Assembly (NCBI GenBank): GCA_963663025.1
Contig: OY760073.1
Coordinates: forward strand, 248,001-312,000
Length of the DNA: 64,000 nucleotides
DNA from: JAGWBF01 sp963663025
GTDB lineage: Bacteria; Chloroflexota; Dehalococcoidia; Lucifugimonadales; JAGWBF01
Direction of reading: 5' to 3'
Shown piece after piece: positions 47,943 to 58,056 of the stretch; positions within the stretch are counted from its first letter, which is position 1; the number at the start of each line of letters is the position of its first letter. Both the position numbers and the translations under genes were made by a program. The notes under the pieces are model-generated. The model worked only from the letters and a program-made list of their open reading frames with translations, searched no databases and was not told the DNA's origin.

Positions 47943-48797
47943 TTAGGCCCAGGGAGGTTTGGCGCCAGGAGTCTTCACCCGGACCGTGTACACCGAGCTG
48001 CGCGCTGTCAGGAACAGGGTGCGATAGTCGGAGCCTCCGAAGGCGCAGTTGGCGGGAACCTCGTCGGTGCGCAGCACCCCGATCAGCTCTCCCCCCTGGT
48101 CGAATATCCAAGTGCCCCCGGGACCGGTGCAGAACACCCGCCCTTCGGCATCCACCTTCATGCCATCGGGCACCTCCTCCTCGGGTGAGGAGAGGTCGGC
48201 GAACACCCGGCTGTTGGCCAGTGAGCCGTCGGACTGCACATCGAAGGCCCGGATATACTTGCGCTCCCTGCTGTTTGCCACGTACAGCACCTTCTCATCG
48301 GGAGAGAGGGCCAGCCCGTTGGGGTACTCGCAGTCGGTGGTTAGCAGGGTAAGGGTGCCGTCGGGGAAGAGGCGAAAGACGCCGGAAAAGTCCAGCTCCC
48401 GGTCTTCGGGAGCTATTCGGGAGTTCGGGTCCGTGAAGCAGATGCTACCGTCGGACATGCAGATCACATCGTTGACCCTGTTCAGACGCTTCCCCTGGTA
48501 GCTGTCGGCTAGGACGCTGATCGTCCCGTCCTTTTCTGTCCGGGTAACCCGGCGGGCTGACATCTCGCACATAATCAGCCGACCCTGCAGGTCCAGGGTC
48601 AGGCCGTTGCCCTCGTTGGTGTTCTCGCGGGCTGTCCTATAGCGCTGGCCCGGCGACCATCTCAGGAGTAGGCTTCTTCGGATATCCACGAACAAGAGAT
48701 ATCCGTCGGGGTGCCAGAGAGGCCCTTCGGTGAATTCGAAGCCGGTGGTCAGCCGTTCGGCTTCCCCAACAATTACGGAAGACAATTCATCTGCCAA
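47943..48797 (-). CDS. SMP-30/gluconolactonase family protein
   Basis: 284 residues, six-bladed propeller. The metal Glu lies in FTEGPLWHPDG (E24), then EGNGLTLDLQGRL with the metal Asn, and CEYPNGLALSPDEKVLYVANS with the catalytic Asn and Asp region. These enzymes hydrolyse lactones of sugars or similar compounds. Start TTG 48797 has AGGAGGT eight bases upstream. The VOC gene lies just upstream on the same strand. Confidence 0.9.
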   Translation of the reverse strand: MADELSSVIVGEAERLTTGFEFTEGPLWHPDGYLLFVDIRRSLLLRWSPGQRYRTARENTNEGNGLTLDLQGRLIMCEMSARRVTRTEKDGTISVLADSYQGKRLNRVNDVICMSDGSICFTDPNSRIAPEDRELDFSGVFRLFPDGTLTLLTTDCEYPNGLALSPDEKVLYVANSRERKYIRAFDVQSDGSLANSRVFADLSSPEEEVPDGMKVDAEGRVFCTGPGGTWIFDQGGELIGVLRTDEVPANCAFGGSDYRTLFLTARSSVYTVRVKTPGAKPPWA

Positions 48798-48849
48798 GGT
48801 AATACACCTCCTGGGTTGCAGCTAAAGGGGCTGGCGCCCGCCTGCTTTC

Positions 48850-49299
48850 CTAACTGTAGTGACGAAGCTCCACGACGTTGTCGTCGGGGTCGTAGATATA
48901 CAAAGAGGTGCCGTTCCCATGGGCGCCCCAGCGGGTACCGGGCCCCTGCTGCACCTCGATGCCCAGGGACAGGCATTGGCTCTTCAGGGCTTCCATATCC
49001 TGCGGTTCTATCACCATGCAGAAGTGGTCCTGGTTCTTTATGCCGTCTTTGCCAATGGGAGGCTGGTCGGGAGAAGGGAAGAAATCGATGATGGTGTCGG
49101 CATTGAGGCGGGCTGATGGGAAACGGACGTTCCCGGCCTTGAACTCGTCCAGGCGGAGAATCTCCATGCCCAGCACCTCGTTGTAGAACCGCAGCGATGC
49201 ATCCACATCCCTACACCTCAGGACAATGTGGTCCATCTCGACAATCTTGACCAGGGGTTGGGTCTTGGGAAGCGCATCCAAGTCTGCTTGAGTTGACAT
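48850..49299 (-). CDS. VOC family (glyoxalase/dioxygenase-like) protein
   Basis: 149 residues of the vicinal oxygen chelate superfamily. Metal ligands are the His in MDHIVLRCRDVDASLRFY, the His in QDHFCMVIEP and the final Glu in YDPDDNVVELRHYS. Could be a glyoxalase, an extradiol dioxygenase or a resistance protein. ATG has AAAGGAGG upstream. Possibly in one unit with the SMP-30 gene, 52 bases away. Confidence 0.9.
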   Translation of the reverse strand: MSTQADLDALPKTQPLVKIVEMDHIVLRCRDVDASLRFYNEVLGMEILRLDEFKAGNVRFPSARLNADTIIDFFPSPDQPPIGKDGIKNQDHFCMVIEPQDMEALKSQCLSLGIEVQQGPGTRWGAHGNGTSLYIYDPDDNVVELRHYS

Positions 49300-49392
49300 A
49301 GTAGGCCTCCTTTATGGCCTTTTGGCGCCCTTTTCGGGATTGTATGGTGCGCCCAATTTAGTGTCAAGGAAGGCCATGCTGCCGTCCTCCGG

Positions 49393-51843
49393 TCATCTGC
49401 CGTGGCTCACCCACAGACGGGCGCCGTCGGTGGTGAACCTGATGTCTCCGGACTGAGCGGTGTTGTAGATCAGCCCTGGGCCCACGCTCCCCTCCAACCT
49501 TCCCACGACATCAGGATGGGGGTGGCCATAAGGATTGTTGGCTCCGGAGCTGATGACCGCAACTACAGGAGACACCTGTCCCAGGAATCCAGGGGTGGTG
49601 GAGGTGCGGCTTCCATGGTGGGCGACCTGAAGCACCTCAGCATCCAGGGAAGCTCCTTCCGCCATGAGTCGCCTTTCGGCTTCAGCCTCTATGTCTGCGG
49701 TAAGCAGGAAAGAGATATCTCCGTAAGTTAACATAAGGGCTAAGCTATTGTTGTTGTTGCTGGCTGGTCCCGAATGGCTGGGGGCGGGATTCAGCACATC
49801 CACCTTCACCGCGCCATCCAGCACAAAAGACTGCCCCGCCGAAGCTTCCAGCTTCCTGACCTGCTGTGCATCAAGGGCCGAACGCCACTCCTCGTACAGA
49901 GGGTTCTCGGTTTCGCCCGGGCCTTCCAACGCCAGTCCAACGTCGTAGCGTCGGACAACTTCGGAGAGCCCCCTGAAATGGTCCTCGTCGGGATGGGTGA
50001 GCACTACAACGTCCAGGCTGCGGTCAAAGGGCCCCATGATTTCCCCGATGCTGCGGGCAGCATCCTTTGGGGATGGCCCTCCGTCCACCAGCACCTGGGA
50101 GCCTCCGGGGCCTTCGATGAAGATGCTTTGGCCTTGGCCGATATCCAGGAAGGTGACCGATAGCATCCTGTCCGAAGATCCCAGGGCGGCGGACCACGTG
50201 AGCATTGCCACCACGGACGCTCCGGCGATGACCGCGACGAACCCTCCAACCCGGAACGTCCGCCGGTAGTCGCCCAACTCAGGACGCCGCAGGGCTGCCA
50301 CAGCTTCAACAAACCATCTTCCCACGCCCGCCGCCCTACCTCGTACGTTCAATGGGATCGCCAGCATGAGACCGAGGAGCCCGTAGTACGCCCATACCAG
50401 GAGACCACTCATCTGGGGCACCGAGAACGTGCTACCGGGTACCTTTGAGAACAGGTCGGTCAGCCTGACCAGGTACTCCAAGAAGAGCCAGGGGAACCAT
50501 CCCATCCCCTGGCCCAGAGCGGGGAGGACCAATCCTACTGCCGCAGTGACGGCCGCGCTGACCAGCAGAAAGGGCATGGCGGACAGCGCCAGCACCGTGG
50601 CTGCCACTCCCACGGTGGGCACCTGCTGAAAGTTGAATGCCACCAGGGGGAGGGTGAATATGGTAGCCGTGATGGAGGTAGCTATCGCCAGGGTGACAAA
50701 GCGATTGACCTCTCCCTGCGCTCCCTCTTCGTAGTCACGATGAACGTACCTGCTCCACCAGCGTCCTTCGGAAGAGAAGAGCAGCGCGATGCCTGCCATA
50801 GCGGCGAAGCTGAGCTGGAATGAGATGTCATGCAACACCGATGGCTGCAACCCGACCATAATGCCCGCGGCCAAGGCCAGCGCCGGAAAGACGCTGCGCG
50901 GCCTCCCGATAACATGAGCCGCCAGGTAGATGGTGCCCATGATGGCAGCCCTCTCCACCGAGGCGGACAGGCCGCTGATCACGGCGTATCCCCATATTAC
51001 GAGCAGGGGCACCACCAAGTATAGTTGCCGGCGCTTGCCCAGCAGGGAGACTGCCCCACCCAAGGTGATGAGCAAGAGCACCCCTACGTGCAGACCGGAG
51101 ATAGCCAGCAGGTGAGAGGTGCCCGTATTCCGGAATGCTTCGGTGATTTCCGACGGCAGGTCCCCTCTCTTGCCCAGAAGGAGCGCCTTGGCCAGGGCCG
51201 ACTGGGGGTCCGGGAGCACGTGCTCCAGGCTCTCGGACAATCTTTCCCGGGTTGCGTAAATCGCCCTGAGAGCTGGACTGCCCCCGCCTTCGCCCAGGTA
51301 CCGGACCTCGGGCTGGCCCATGATGCCCACGATGCCCTGGTTCCCCAGGTATCGACCGTAGTCGAACCCTCCCGTGGAATCCGGCTGTTCAACAGACCCC
51401 TTTAGCTCCAGGGAATCTCCGTACCTGAAGAATGGAGAACTCCTGGCCGCCGCCAGCCCCAAAGGTGGGCGGGCATACACCAGCAGCTTGCCGTCAGCTT
51501 CTACGGGGGCGTCGTTGGCTTCTATTTGGTCCATCTCCAGGTGGAACTCTACGCTCCCTCCCGAAGCCTCCGGGTCGGAGACGACGACACCCTGGATGGT
51601 TGCCTCTCTCGATGAGTCGGGCAAGGGGACGCGGGGACTGCTCAACTCCTCGGTCCTGAAGGCGCCCAGCACGAGGACCAGCAGGAGAACGGGCACCGTG
51701 ATGGGAAAGCGGGCCAGGAGGAAGATAGCGCCGAGAATGACGGATGCGGCTAGGAAGATCAGGAGGGCGTTAATATCGACGGCAACCTCAAGGCCAATGA
51801 AGGTGCCGATCAACCAGGCCGCAACAAGAGGCACCAGCTTCAT
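49393..51843 (-). CDS. comEC: ComEC/Rec2 DNA uptake channel
   Basis: 816 residues, full length. N-terminal helices and an OB-like outer domain (DUF4131), a competence domain with many membrane segments (LAISGLHVGVLLLIT, a family hallmark), and a C-terminal metallo-beta-lactamase domain with the HPDEDHFRGL motif and LLTADIEAEAE and VAHHGSRTST. It moves single-stranded DNA across the inner membrane in natural transformation. No other competence genes are visible in the window. Confidence 0.95.
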   Translation of the reverse strand: MKLVPLVAAWLIGTFIGLEVAVDINALLIFLAASVILGAIFLLARFPITVPVLLLVLVLGAFRTEELSSPRVPLPDSSREATIQGVVVSDPEASGGSVEFHLEMDQIEANDAPVEADGKLLVYARPPLGLAAARSSPFFRYGDSLELKGSVEQPDSTGGFDYGRYLGNQGIVGIMGQPEVRYLGEGGGSPALRAIYATRERLSESLEHVLPDPQSALAKALLLGKRGDLPSEITEAFRNTGTSHLLAISGLHVGVLLLITLGGAVSLLGKRRQLYLVVPLLVIWGYAVISGLSASVERAAIMGTIYLAAHVIGRPRSVFPALALAAGIMVGLQPSVLHDISFQLSFAAMAGIALLFSSEGRWWSRYVHRDYEEGAQGEVNRFVTLAIATSITATIFTLPLVAFNFQQVPTVGVAATVLALSAMPFLLVSAAVTAAVGLVLPALGQGMGWFPWLFLEYLVRLTDLFSKVPGSTFSVPQMSGLLVWAYYGLLGLMLAIPLNVRGRAAGVGRWFVEAVAALRRPELGDYRRTFRVGGFVAVIAGASVVAMLTWSAALGSSDRMLSVTFLDIGQGQSIFIEGPGGSQVLVDGGPSPKDAARSIGEIMGPFDRSLDVVVLTHPDEDHFRGLSEVVRRYDVGLALEGPGETENPLYEEWRSALDAQQVRKLEASAGQSFVLDGAVKVDVLNPAPSHSGPASNNNNSLALMLTYGDISFLLTADIEAEAERRLMAEGASLDAEVLQVAHHGSRTSTTPGFLGQVSPVVAVISSGANNPYGHPHPDVVGRLEGSVGPGLIYNTAQSGDIRFTTDGARLWVSHGR

Positions 51844-52090
51844 GTTGCCGGAACCCCTTGGCCAGGGTGCCTGATATCAATCGCAACGCGTACAGGCTTC
51901 ATAGAGCCAGCATTATAGGGCAGTTCCCCGCCGCAGGCTCCCACTCCGTTTTTATGGTCGCCTTTGGGACCAGCCCCGGCCTTCAGGGCCTCTATTGACA
52001 GGCCAGAATGACCTACCTACACTCGAATCCGTCACCAAGGAATCCCCTTGCTTCTCCCTGGCTCCTAACCCTTGCTCTAGGAGAACTCTC

Positions 52091-53383
52091 ATGACCCAGC
52101 GAGCTGCGTTCCTCGGCCAACCGTATGGTGCTTACCATCACCGGGACATCCCCTTGGAGGATTCGGAGCTCACCCACGTCGGGCCGGGCACCGCCTGCGG
52201 TGAGTACTTGCGTCGTTTCTGGCACCCCGTTGCAGCATCCCATGAGCTGAAGGATGTGCCCATTCCCATCCGCATCATGGGTGAAGACCTCATCATATTC
52301 CGAGACCTGAGTGGGCGAGTTGGGCTTATGGAGCGCCACTGCCCCCACAGAGGCACCTCCCTGGAGTTCGGCCTGCTGTCTGAGCAGGGCATCCGCTGCT
52401 GCTATCACGGCTGGCTTTTCGATGCCGACGGCACCATCCTGGAGACCCCGGGCGAGCCCGCCGACAGCACCCTGAGGGACCGCCTGTACCATGGAGCATA
52501 TCCGACAAGGGAGCACTGCGGCTTGGTGTTTGCGTACATGGGGCCCAAGGACCTGCAGCCTCCCTTTCCTGTGTTCGACACCATCGTTGGAGAAGGGGAA
52601 CCGGGGTACCGGCCCTCCTCGGCCGACGGCGGGAAGCACTACATGCCCTGCAACTGGCTCCAGATTAAGGAGAACAGCATGGACCCGGTGCACACAGCCT
52701 TTCTCCACACCATCGTATCGGGGGCCCAGTTCACCGAAGAGTTCGGGGTGATCCCGGAGTTGGACTTCATCGAGACCCCCATCGGCATGGTGTACATCGC
52801 CACCCGCAGAGTCGGCGACAACGTATGGGTGCGCATGAACGACTTCATCCCGCCAAACATTCACCAGGTTGCATCCAGCTCCGAGGACGGCAGGCAGGAG
52901 CACGGGTTCGACCGCCCCTGGCTCACACAATGGTCGGTGCCGGTGGATGACAACGAGACCATGAACATCCGGCTTCGCCACTACAGCGAGGAGGACTACC
53001 GGTCCTCCAAGAGGCCGCCCGTGCTTACCTTTGGGCAGGCCGAGGACAGGGACATCAAGGCAAGGCAGAGGGTGCCCGGCGACTACGATGCTATGAGCAC
53101 CATCCATTGGGGGATGTCCCGCCACGGCCTGGAGCACCTGGGCTACACCGACCGGGGAGTGATCATGCTCAGGAACCTGGTGCGCAAGGGTATCCGTGAT
53201 GTGCAGGAGGGCCTAAGCCCGCTGGGTACCGATCACCCGACAGGCCAAGTGGTGCGCACCTACGCCAACGACACCGTCGTCAGGGTCCCAGCCGCCCTCA
53301 ATGCCGAGGATGATGCCATGCTCCTTCGGGAGACGGGGCAGAAGGTCGCCCAGGGATACATCGATAATCCGCCCCAGTTCTGA
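52091..53383 (+). CDS. Rieske non-haem iron oxygenase
   Basis: 430 residues from ATG 52091 with AGGAGA six bases upstream. Rieske cluster ligands C84 and H86 (RHCPHRGTSL) and C103 and H106 (CCYHGWLFD), then the mononuclear iron site D198, H201 and H206 (SMDPVHTAFLH). It resembles phthalate- or vanillate-type oxygenases (group with a single alpha subunit). The reductase partner is not adjacent. Substrate is unknown; the neighbour amidohydrolase may act in the same pathway. Confidence 0.92.
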   Translation: MTQRAAFLGQPYGAYHHRDIPLEDSELTHVGPGTACGEYLRRFWHPVAASHELKDVPIPIRIMGEDLIIFRDLSGRVGLMERHCPHRGTSLEFGLLSEQGIRCCYHGWLFDADGTILETPGEPADSTLRDRLYHGAYPTREHCGLVFAYMGPKDLQPPFPVFDTIVGEGEPGYRPSSADGGKHYMPCNWLQIKENSMDPVHTAFLHTIVSGAQFTEEFGVIPELDFIETPIGMVYIATRRVGDNVWVRMNDFIPPNIHQVASSSEDGRQEHGFDRPWLTQWSVPVDDNETMNIRLRHYSEEDYRSSKRPPVLTFGQAEDRDIKARQRVPGDYDAMSTIHWGMSRHGLEHLGYTDRGVIMLRNLVRKGIRDVQEGLSPLGTDHPTGQVVRTYANDTVVRVPAALNAEDDAMLLRETGQKVAQGYIDNPPQF

Positions 53384-53491
53384 CTTACTCGGCATCTGCC
53401 GGCCAGTCATCGTACTACTGAGGACATGTAGGAAGAATTCTTCGACTTCTAGACATCGGCCCTGCTTAAGAATGCTCCCGGGAGGTACAAC

Positions 53492-54712
53492 GTGGACCTT
53501 GTGATCCGAAAGGCAACTATCACGGGCTATCCGGAGGTCCAGGATATAGGTGTAGAGGGCGGCATCATCACCGCCATCGCCGACAACATCGAAGCACGAG
53601 GCACCGAGGAAATACAGGCCGATGGACACCTGGTGGCGCCAGGGTTTGTGGATACCCACCTCCACCTGGACAAGTGCATGGTGCTTGACCGGTACGACTG
53701 GGGTGAGCGGGAGTACCAGACGACTCCCCGCCTGACGGCGGTCCATGAGAGCAACAAGGTTAAGCCTTCATTCACCGTGGAGGACGTCCGGGACCGGGCC
53801 ATCCGCCATGCTGTGATGTGCGCCTCCCATGGCACCACCACCATAAGGACCCACGCAGAGGTGGACCCGGTCATGGGCCTCACCGGCATGCGGGGAGTGC
53901 TACAGGCTAGGGAGGCCTGCAAGGACTTCATCGACATGCAGATAGTCTGCAACGCCTTTTGCGGCTACTACTACGGGGAAGGGTTTGCTGCCGAGCACGA
54001 TACGGAAAGGATGTTCCGGCAGGCTATCGAGATGGGCTGTGACGCCGTTGGCGGGGTTACCGAGGGTGATCCCGACGGCAATGCCCACGTGGACTACATC
54101 TTCTCTCTTGCCAAGGAGTACGACAAGGATGTGGACTTCCACTGCGACCAGATAACCACGCCGCCGCCCTTTTACATTCCCTATATTGCGGAAAAGACCA
54201 TGGCCGAAGGGATGCAGGGGAGGGTGCTATTGGGCCACTGCCACGCCATAGCCCACGTCGGCGCCGAAGAGAGGCAACGGGCCATCGGGCTGCTTAGGGA
54301 GGCACGAGTCAGTATGTGCGCGACCCCCTTCACCACCGTCCTGGAGAGGATACTGGAGCCATCCATGGGCGGCGTCACAGCCACCTATATGACTGACAAT
54401 GTTCAGGACACGTGGCAGCCCTTCGGCAACGGCGACATGCTGCTCCTTACTGCCTTCGTTGCCCGGCTGGGCACCTGGCGGAGCAGCCGCGAGATGGACC
54501 GTATCTTCGACATTGGCACGATCGACGCTGCACGAGCAATCGGCATAGAGGGAAGCCACGGGGTCGAGGAAGGGAAGGCCGCCGACCTGGTAATCCTGGA
54601 GGCCTCCTCGAGACATGAGGCAGTCGTCAACCAGGTGAAGAAGCTCTGGGTGATCAAGGCTGGCAGGGCCGTAGTCAGGGACAGGGAGATGCTGGTCCAG
54701 CCGAGTTTGTAG
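53492..54712 (+). CDS. amidohydrolase, cytosine deaminase-like
   Basis: 406 residues from GTG 53492 with GGAGGT five bases upstream. Composite domain then TIM barrel. Metal ligands H56 and H58 (VDTHLHLDKC), a His in DFHCDQ, a His in LLGHCHAIAH, and the acid in YMTDNVQDTW. This is the cytosine deaminase/N-isopropylammelide hydrolase group, which removes amino groups from heterocycles. It follows the Rieske oxygenase gene by about 110 bases. Convergent with the PIG-L gene. Confidence 0.9.
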   Translation: MDLVIRKATITGYPEVQDIGVEGGIITAIADNIEARGTEEIQADGHLVAPGFVDTHLHLDKCMVLDRYDWGEREYQTTPRLTAVHESNKVKPSFTVEDVRDRAIRHAVMCASHGTTTIRTHAEVDPVMGLTGMRGVLQAREACKDFIDMQIVCNAFCGYYYGEGFAAEHDTERMFRQAIEMGCDAVGGVTEGDPDGNAHVDYIFSLAKEYDKDVDFHCDQITTPPPFYIPYIAEKTMAEGMQGRVLLGHCHAIAHVGAEERQRAIGLLREARVSMCATPFTTVLERILEPSMGGVTATYMTDNVQDTWQPFGNGDMLLLTAFVARLGTWRSSREMDRIFDIGTIDAARAIGIEGSHGVEEGKAADLVILEASSRHEAVVNQVKKLWVIKAGRAVVRDREMLVQPSL

Positions 54713-54715
54713 GCG

Positions 54716-55444
54716 CTAGATCCGCACTACCTCGAACCCAATAGCATACTCGCAGCCCAGCCGCTCGCCGATAATGGAGGCGTTCCACCTGAGCATCTCG
54801 TCGGGGTCCACCTGCTGGGACAGGTTCTCTATATAGACTTTGTGCTCCTGCAGGGACTTGATTCCCAGCTCTATGAAATCGGTTACATCGACGCCATGGG
54901 TTGGGTTGGGGGAGCCCCCGACCAGTACCATGCCGACCTTGCCCCAAGGTTCGAACCCCTCGTCCAGCAGCTCAGGAAATATCCAGCGGTTGCCTGCATC
55001 CCTGGCGGCGTCCAGCACCGCCAGGCCGGCCCAGCGGTGGTCGGCCATGTTCAAATTGCCCCGGCTCCACTGCAGGTGGTGGTTACCGGTGATCAGCACC
55101 TCGGGCTTGCGCTTGCGTATCTCCCGCGAGATGTCCCGTCTCAAGGGCAGGCCGTACTCGACCACGCCGTCCTTGTGGTCAAGGAACTCCACGACATCTA
55201 CGCCAACCACCCTGGCGCTGTTTCGCTCCTCCTCCTCCCGCAAAGGCGCAGCCTCATCGGGGGTCATGGAGTCGATGCCGGCTTCGCCTCGGGTGATGAG
55301 CAGGTAGGTAATCTCCTTGCCCTGGGAGGTCCACCGGGCGATGGCGCTGGCGGCGCCATACTCCAGGTCGTCGGGGTGGGCTACCACCGCCAGGGCCCTC
55401 TGCCAGGTTTCGGGAAGCACCTGCAATCGGCCTGCTTCTTCCAT
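54716..55444 (-). CDS. PIG-L family deacetylase (LmbE-like)
   Basis: 242 residues. The Zn motif AHPDDLE (H23, D25, D26) and a later His in NHHLQWSRGNLNMADHRWA identify the GlcNAc-PI/LmbE family, which deacetylates N-acetylglucosaminyl or similar groups. I start at ATG 55444; a TTG at 55483 would add 13 residues. It precedes no other deacetylase. The target is unknown. Confidence 0.88.
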   Translation of the reverse strand: MEEAGRLQVLPETWQRALAVVAHPDDLEYGAASAIARWTSQGKEITYLLITRGEAGIDSMTPDEAAPLREEEERNSARVVGVDVVEFLDHKDGVVEYGLPLRRDISREIRKRKPEVLITGNHHLQWSRGNLNMADHRWAGLAVLDAARDAGNRWIFPELLDEGFEPWGKVGMVLVGGSPNPTHGVDVTDFIELGIKSLQEHKVYIENLSQQVDPDEMLRWNASIIGERLGCEYAIGFEVVRI

Positions 55445-55510
55445 TCTCACGTCCTGCTTTCGGGGCAGCCCGGTGTTGGCCAAAGCTGCCCCAATACGCT
55501 ATGACATTCT

Positions 55511-56518
55511 CTAGTTTGGCAGCACCGCCATGCCGCGGCGCAGCTCGGAGAACTCCCGCTTCGACTTCACCCACCAGTCGCCTCTGTCCCTGCTGACGAA
55601 TATCTGCCCGTGACGGCTGCCCGCCGCGACGAGGCCGGGCAGCATGGGATGGGTGGCCAGGCCGTAGATGGGCGTGTTGGGCTCTATGGGAAGCTCCAGG
55701 TCCTCCCAGGAATCTCCCCTGTCCATGGAGCGTCGGATGCCTCCCTCGTACCCGGCGGCATCATCACCAGCGCCCACGTAGATGGTTTTGCCCATGTCGG
55801 CCAGCGCCACGTTTCGGAGGAAAGGCAGAGGCCAGTTGTCCACACCGGCGCCCGAGGCATGCCAGGTCTCGCCCTCGTCATTGCTGATGAGGATTTCGTT
55901 GTTGCGGTTGAGAATGACGCCCTTCCTGGGGCTGGCGCTGACTGCCACATCGTGCATATCCACATAGTCGAAGGACATATCCCCGGGGAGATTGGGGCTG
56001 ACGTCGACCCAGGTGTCGCCCCCGTCGGTGCTTCGGCGGACACCGTCAGCTTCCACGCATGCCCACACGATGTTGTGGTCAATGGGGTCCACCGCGATGC
56101 CGGTCACCCGGTTGATCTCCGGGATGCGGTCCGGACCGGTCAGGGGGAACACCGGGTTCCAGGGGCAGTCCAGTTTCTCGAACGTGCGGGCGCCATCCCT
56201 TGAGCGATATAGGAAAGGAGGCTTGGTTCCAGCATAGATGATGTTGGGGTCCACCGGATCGACGGCGATCCTCCAGACCCACTGGTCGTTCAGTATGTTG
56301 TCCATCTGTTGGAAGGTAACGCCCCCGTCCTCGCTCTTGCAGATGCCGTTGTCGGTGCCTGCATACACCACGGAGGGATTGATGGGGTCGGAATGCACCT
56401 CGTACACCCGGGTGTCGGCCACCATCGGGGTTGGGCGCCTCCAGTTCTTTCCGCCGTCGCGGCTGACCGACAAGCCTCGTCCCACAGTTCCTACCAGTAT
56501 CGTGAAGTCGGCAATCAC
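55511..56518 (-). CDS. BNR/sortilin-like beta-propeller protein, copy A
   Basis: 335 residues from GTG 56518, six bases after a perfect GGAGGT. Repeated Asp-box motifs such as SRDGGKNW, SEDGGVTF, STDGGDTW and SNDEGETW show a multi-bladed propeller of the sortilin/VPS10 or photosystem II stability factor type. No signal peptide is visible. Clearly a paralogue of the next gene, with the same blade order. Such proteins often bind sugars or partner proteins; function here is unknown. Confidence 0.85.
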   Translation of the reverse strand: MIADFTILVGTVGRGLSVSRDGGKNWRRPTPMVADTRVYEVHSDPINPSVVYAGTDNGICKSEDGGVTFQQMDNILNDQWVWRIAVDPVDPNIIYAGTKPPFLYRSRDGARTFEKLDCPWNPVFPLTGPDRIPEINRVTGIAVDPIDHNIVWACVEADGVRRSTDGGDTWVDVSPNLPGDMSFDYVDMHDVAVSASPRKGVILNRNNEILISNDEGETWHASGAGVDNWPLPFLRNVALADMGKTIYVGAGDDAAGYEGGIRRSMDRGDSWEDLELPIEPNTPIYGLATHPMLPGLVAAGSRHGQIFVSRDRGDWWVKSKREFSELRRGMAVLPN

Positions 56519-56660
56519 AATTGCACCTCCGAAATATTTCGGGCCTCTGCCTCCGGCCCTTTGCACAAATCCAAGGCCCCACCGGGAGGGGAGGTGAACT
56601 CCCGTCCGGTGGGGCCCGGATCATCCAGTTCCTTGTCTTGGGCGTTGGTCCTGAAAGTTC

Positions 56661-57683
56661 TTAGTTGGGGACCACCGCTATGCCGCGACGAAGCTCGGAG
56701 AACTCGGTCTTTACCTTCACCCACCAGTCTCCATCGTCCTTGCTGACGTACACCTCGCCGTAGCGGGTGCCGGCAACGACCACACCGGGGGCGCCGGGGT
56801 GGGTGCCTATTCCATAGACGGGGGAGTTGGTCTCGTTGGGCAGGTCCAGGTCTTCCCAGCTTGAGCACCTGTCCTTGGAGCGACGCACACCGCCGACCAC
56901 GCCGGTGGCGGTATCGCCGGAGCCGATGAAGACTGTCTTGCCTTCATTGGCGGTGCCGATGCAACGGACGAAGGGGAGGGTCCAGTTGCCGACACCGGCG
57001 CCTGTCTCTTCCCAAGTCTCGCCCTCGTCGGTGCTCAGCAGGATCTCGTTGTTCCGTTGGGCAAGGACTGCCTTGGAGGGGTTGGCGCATACGGCCATGT
57101 CATGGAAGTCAATGTAACCGAAGGACTGATCACCGGGGAGATTGGCGTTCAGGTTAGTCCAGGTGTCGCCGCCATCCAGGCTTCGGCGGACGCCGTCGGC
57201 TTCCACGCATGCCCAGATGTTGTTGTGATTGGTGGGGTCCACCGCCAGGCCGGTCAGCCGGTTGAGCTCGGTCAACTGCTGCTCTCTGGGAGCGGGGAAG
57301 ACCGGGTCAAAGTTGCAGGAGGTGGCTTCCCAGGAACGTCCGCCATCTCGAGAACGGTGAATCCAGGGGCCGGGGTGGTCCCTGGTCAGGGTCTTGATGC
57401 CCGCAAAGATGGTGTCGGGGTCCACGGGGTCAACGGCGATGCGCCAGATCCACTGGCCATCCAGGCCCATGTGCTTGAACGTCTGGCCCTTGTCGTCGCT
57501 CTTGAAGATACCGGTGTCCGTACCAGCCCACACGACATCGGAGTTCGTGGGGTCGGAGGTTACCTCATAGACCCGGGTATCGGCGATCAGCGGGTCGGGG
57601 CGGCGGAAGGTCTTTCCACCATCACGGCTTATGGAAAGGCCCCTGCCTACTGTTCCTACAAAGAACGTGAAATCAGCTACCAA
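56661..57683 (-). CDS. BNR/sortilin-like beta-propeller protein, copy B
   Basis: 340 residues from TTG 57683, seven bases after AAGGAGG. Asp boxes SRDGGKTF, SDDKGQTF, SRDGGRSW, SLDGGDTW, STDEGETW and others. Start VADFTFFVGTVGRGLSISRDGG is almost identical to copy A, so this is a tandem duplication. It is the first gene of the pair and has the strong promoter at 57823-57850. Confidence 0.85.
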   Translation of the reverse strand: MVADFTFFVGTVGRGLSISRDGGKTFRRPDPLIADTRVYEVTSDPTNSDVVWAGTDTGIFKSDDKGQTFKHMGLDGQWIWRIAVDPVDPDTIFAGIKTLTRDHPGPWIHRSRDGGRSWEATSCNFDPVFPAPREQQLTELNRLTGLAVDPTNHNNIWACVEADGVRRSLDGGDTWTNLNANLPGDQSFGYIDFHDMAVCANPSKAVLAQRNNEILLSTDEGETWEETGAGVGNWTLPFVRCIGTANEGKTVFIGSGDTATGVVGGVRRSKDRCSSWEDLDLPNETNSPVYGIGTHPGAPGVVVAGTRYGEVYVSKDDGDWWVKVKTEFSELRRGIAVVPN

Positions 57684-58056
57684 GATATGACCTCCTTCTG
57701 CGATTCTGGTCTCTATATCTTACGGTTCAACGAGCATTGGTCATCGAACCTGCGGTCTCCGCTTTTGGGAGAGCTTCTACCATTTGGCCTAGCTGCTAAA
57801 GCTAGACCCGTGAACTTAGCCCATTATACAAGAATAGTGAAGGGAGTCAACCGTGAAAAAACTGATAATCGGTATTGAAGGAGTATCGTTACCTGCTTCG
57901 GCGAAGGGATGGAATGTTGCCCAACGAAGGGCGCTGATATAACCTGTTGGCTGGCCCGTTCTTGTTGCTGGGCTGGATTGGGCCGGTGCTTGGCATCCCA
58001 TCCCCAGGAGGCGACCTATCGCACTGTCTGCTGGCCCTTCTTCCTCGAAGGCTGCT
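57684..58056. other. 373-base divergent spacer between BNR and MFS genes
   Basis: It holds the minus-strand promoter at 57823-57850 and a leader of about 130 bases before the BNR gene, with a small inverted repeat CTAGCTGCTAAAGCTAG (57790-57806). No gene is seen. The promoter of the MFS gene is not clear. Confidence 0.7.
57823..57850 (-). promoter_or_regulatory. sigma-70 type promoter of the BNR pair
   Basis: Minus strand TTGACT, 16-base spacer, perfect TATAAT. The leader to the TTG start at 57683 is about 130 bases. Confidence 0.75.
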
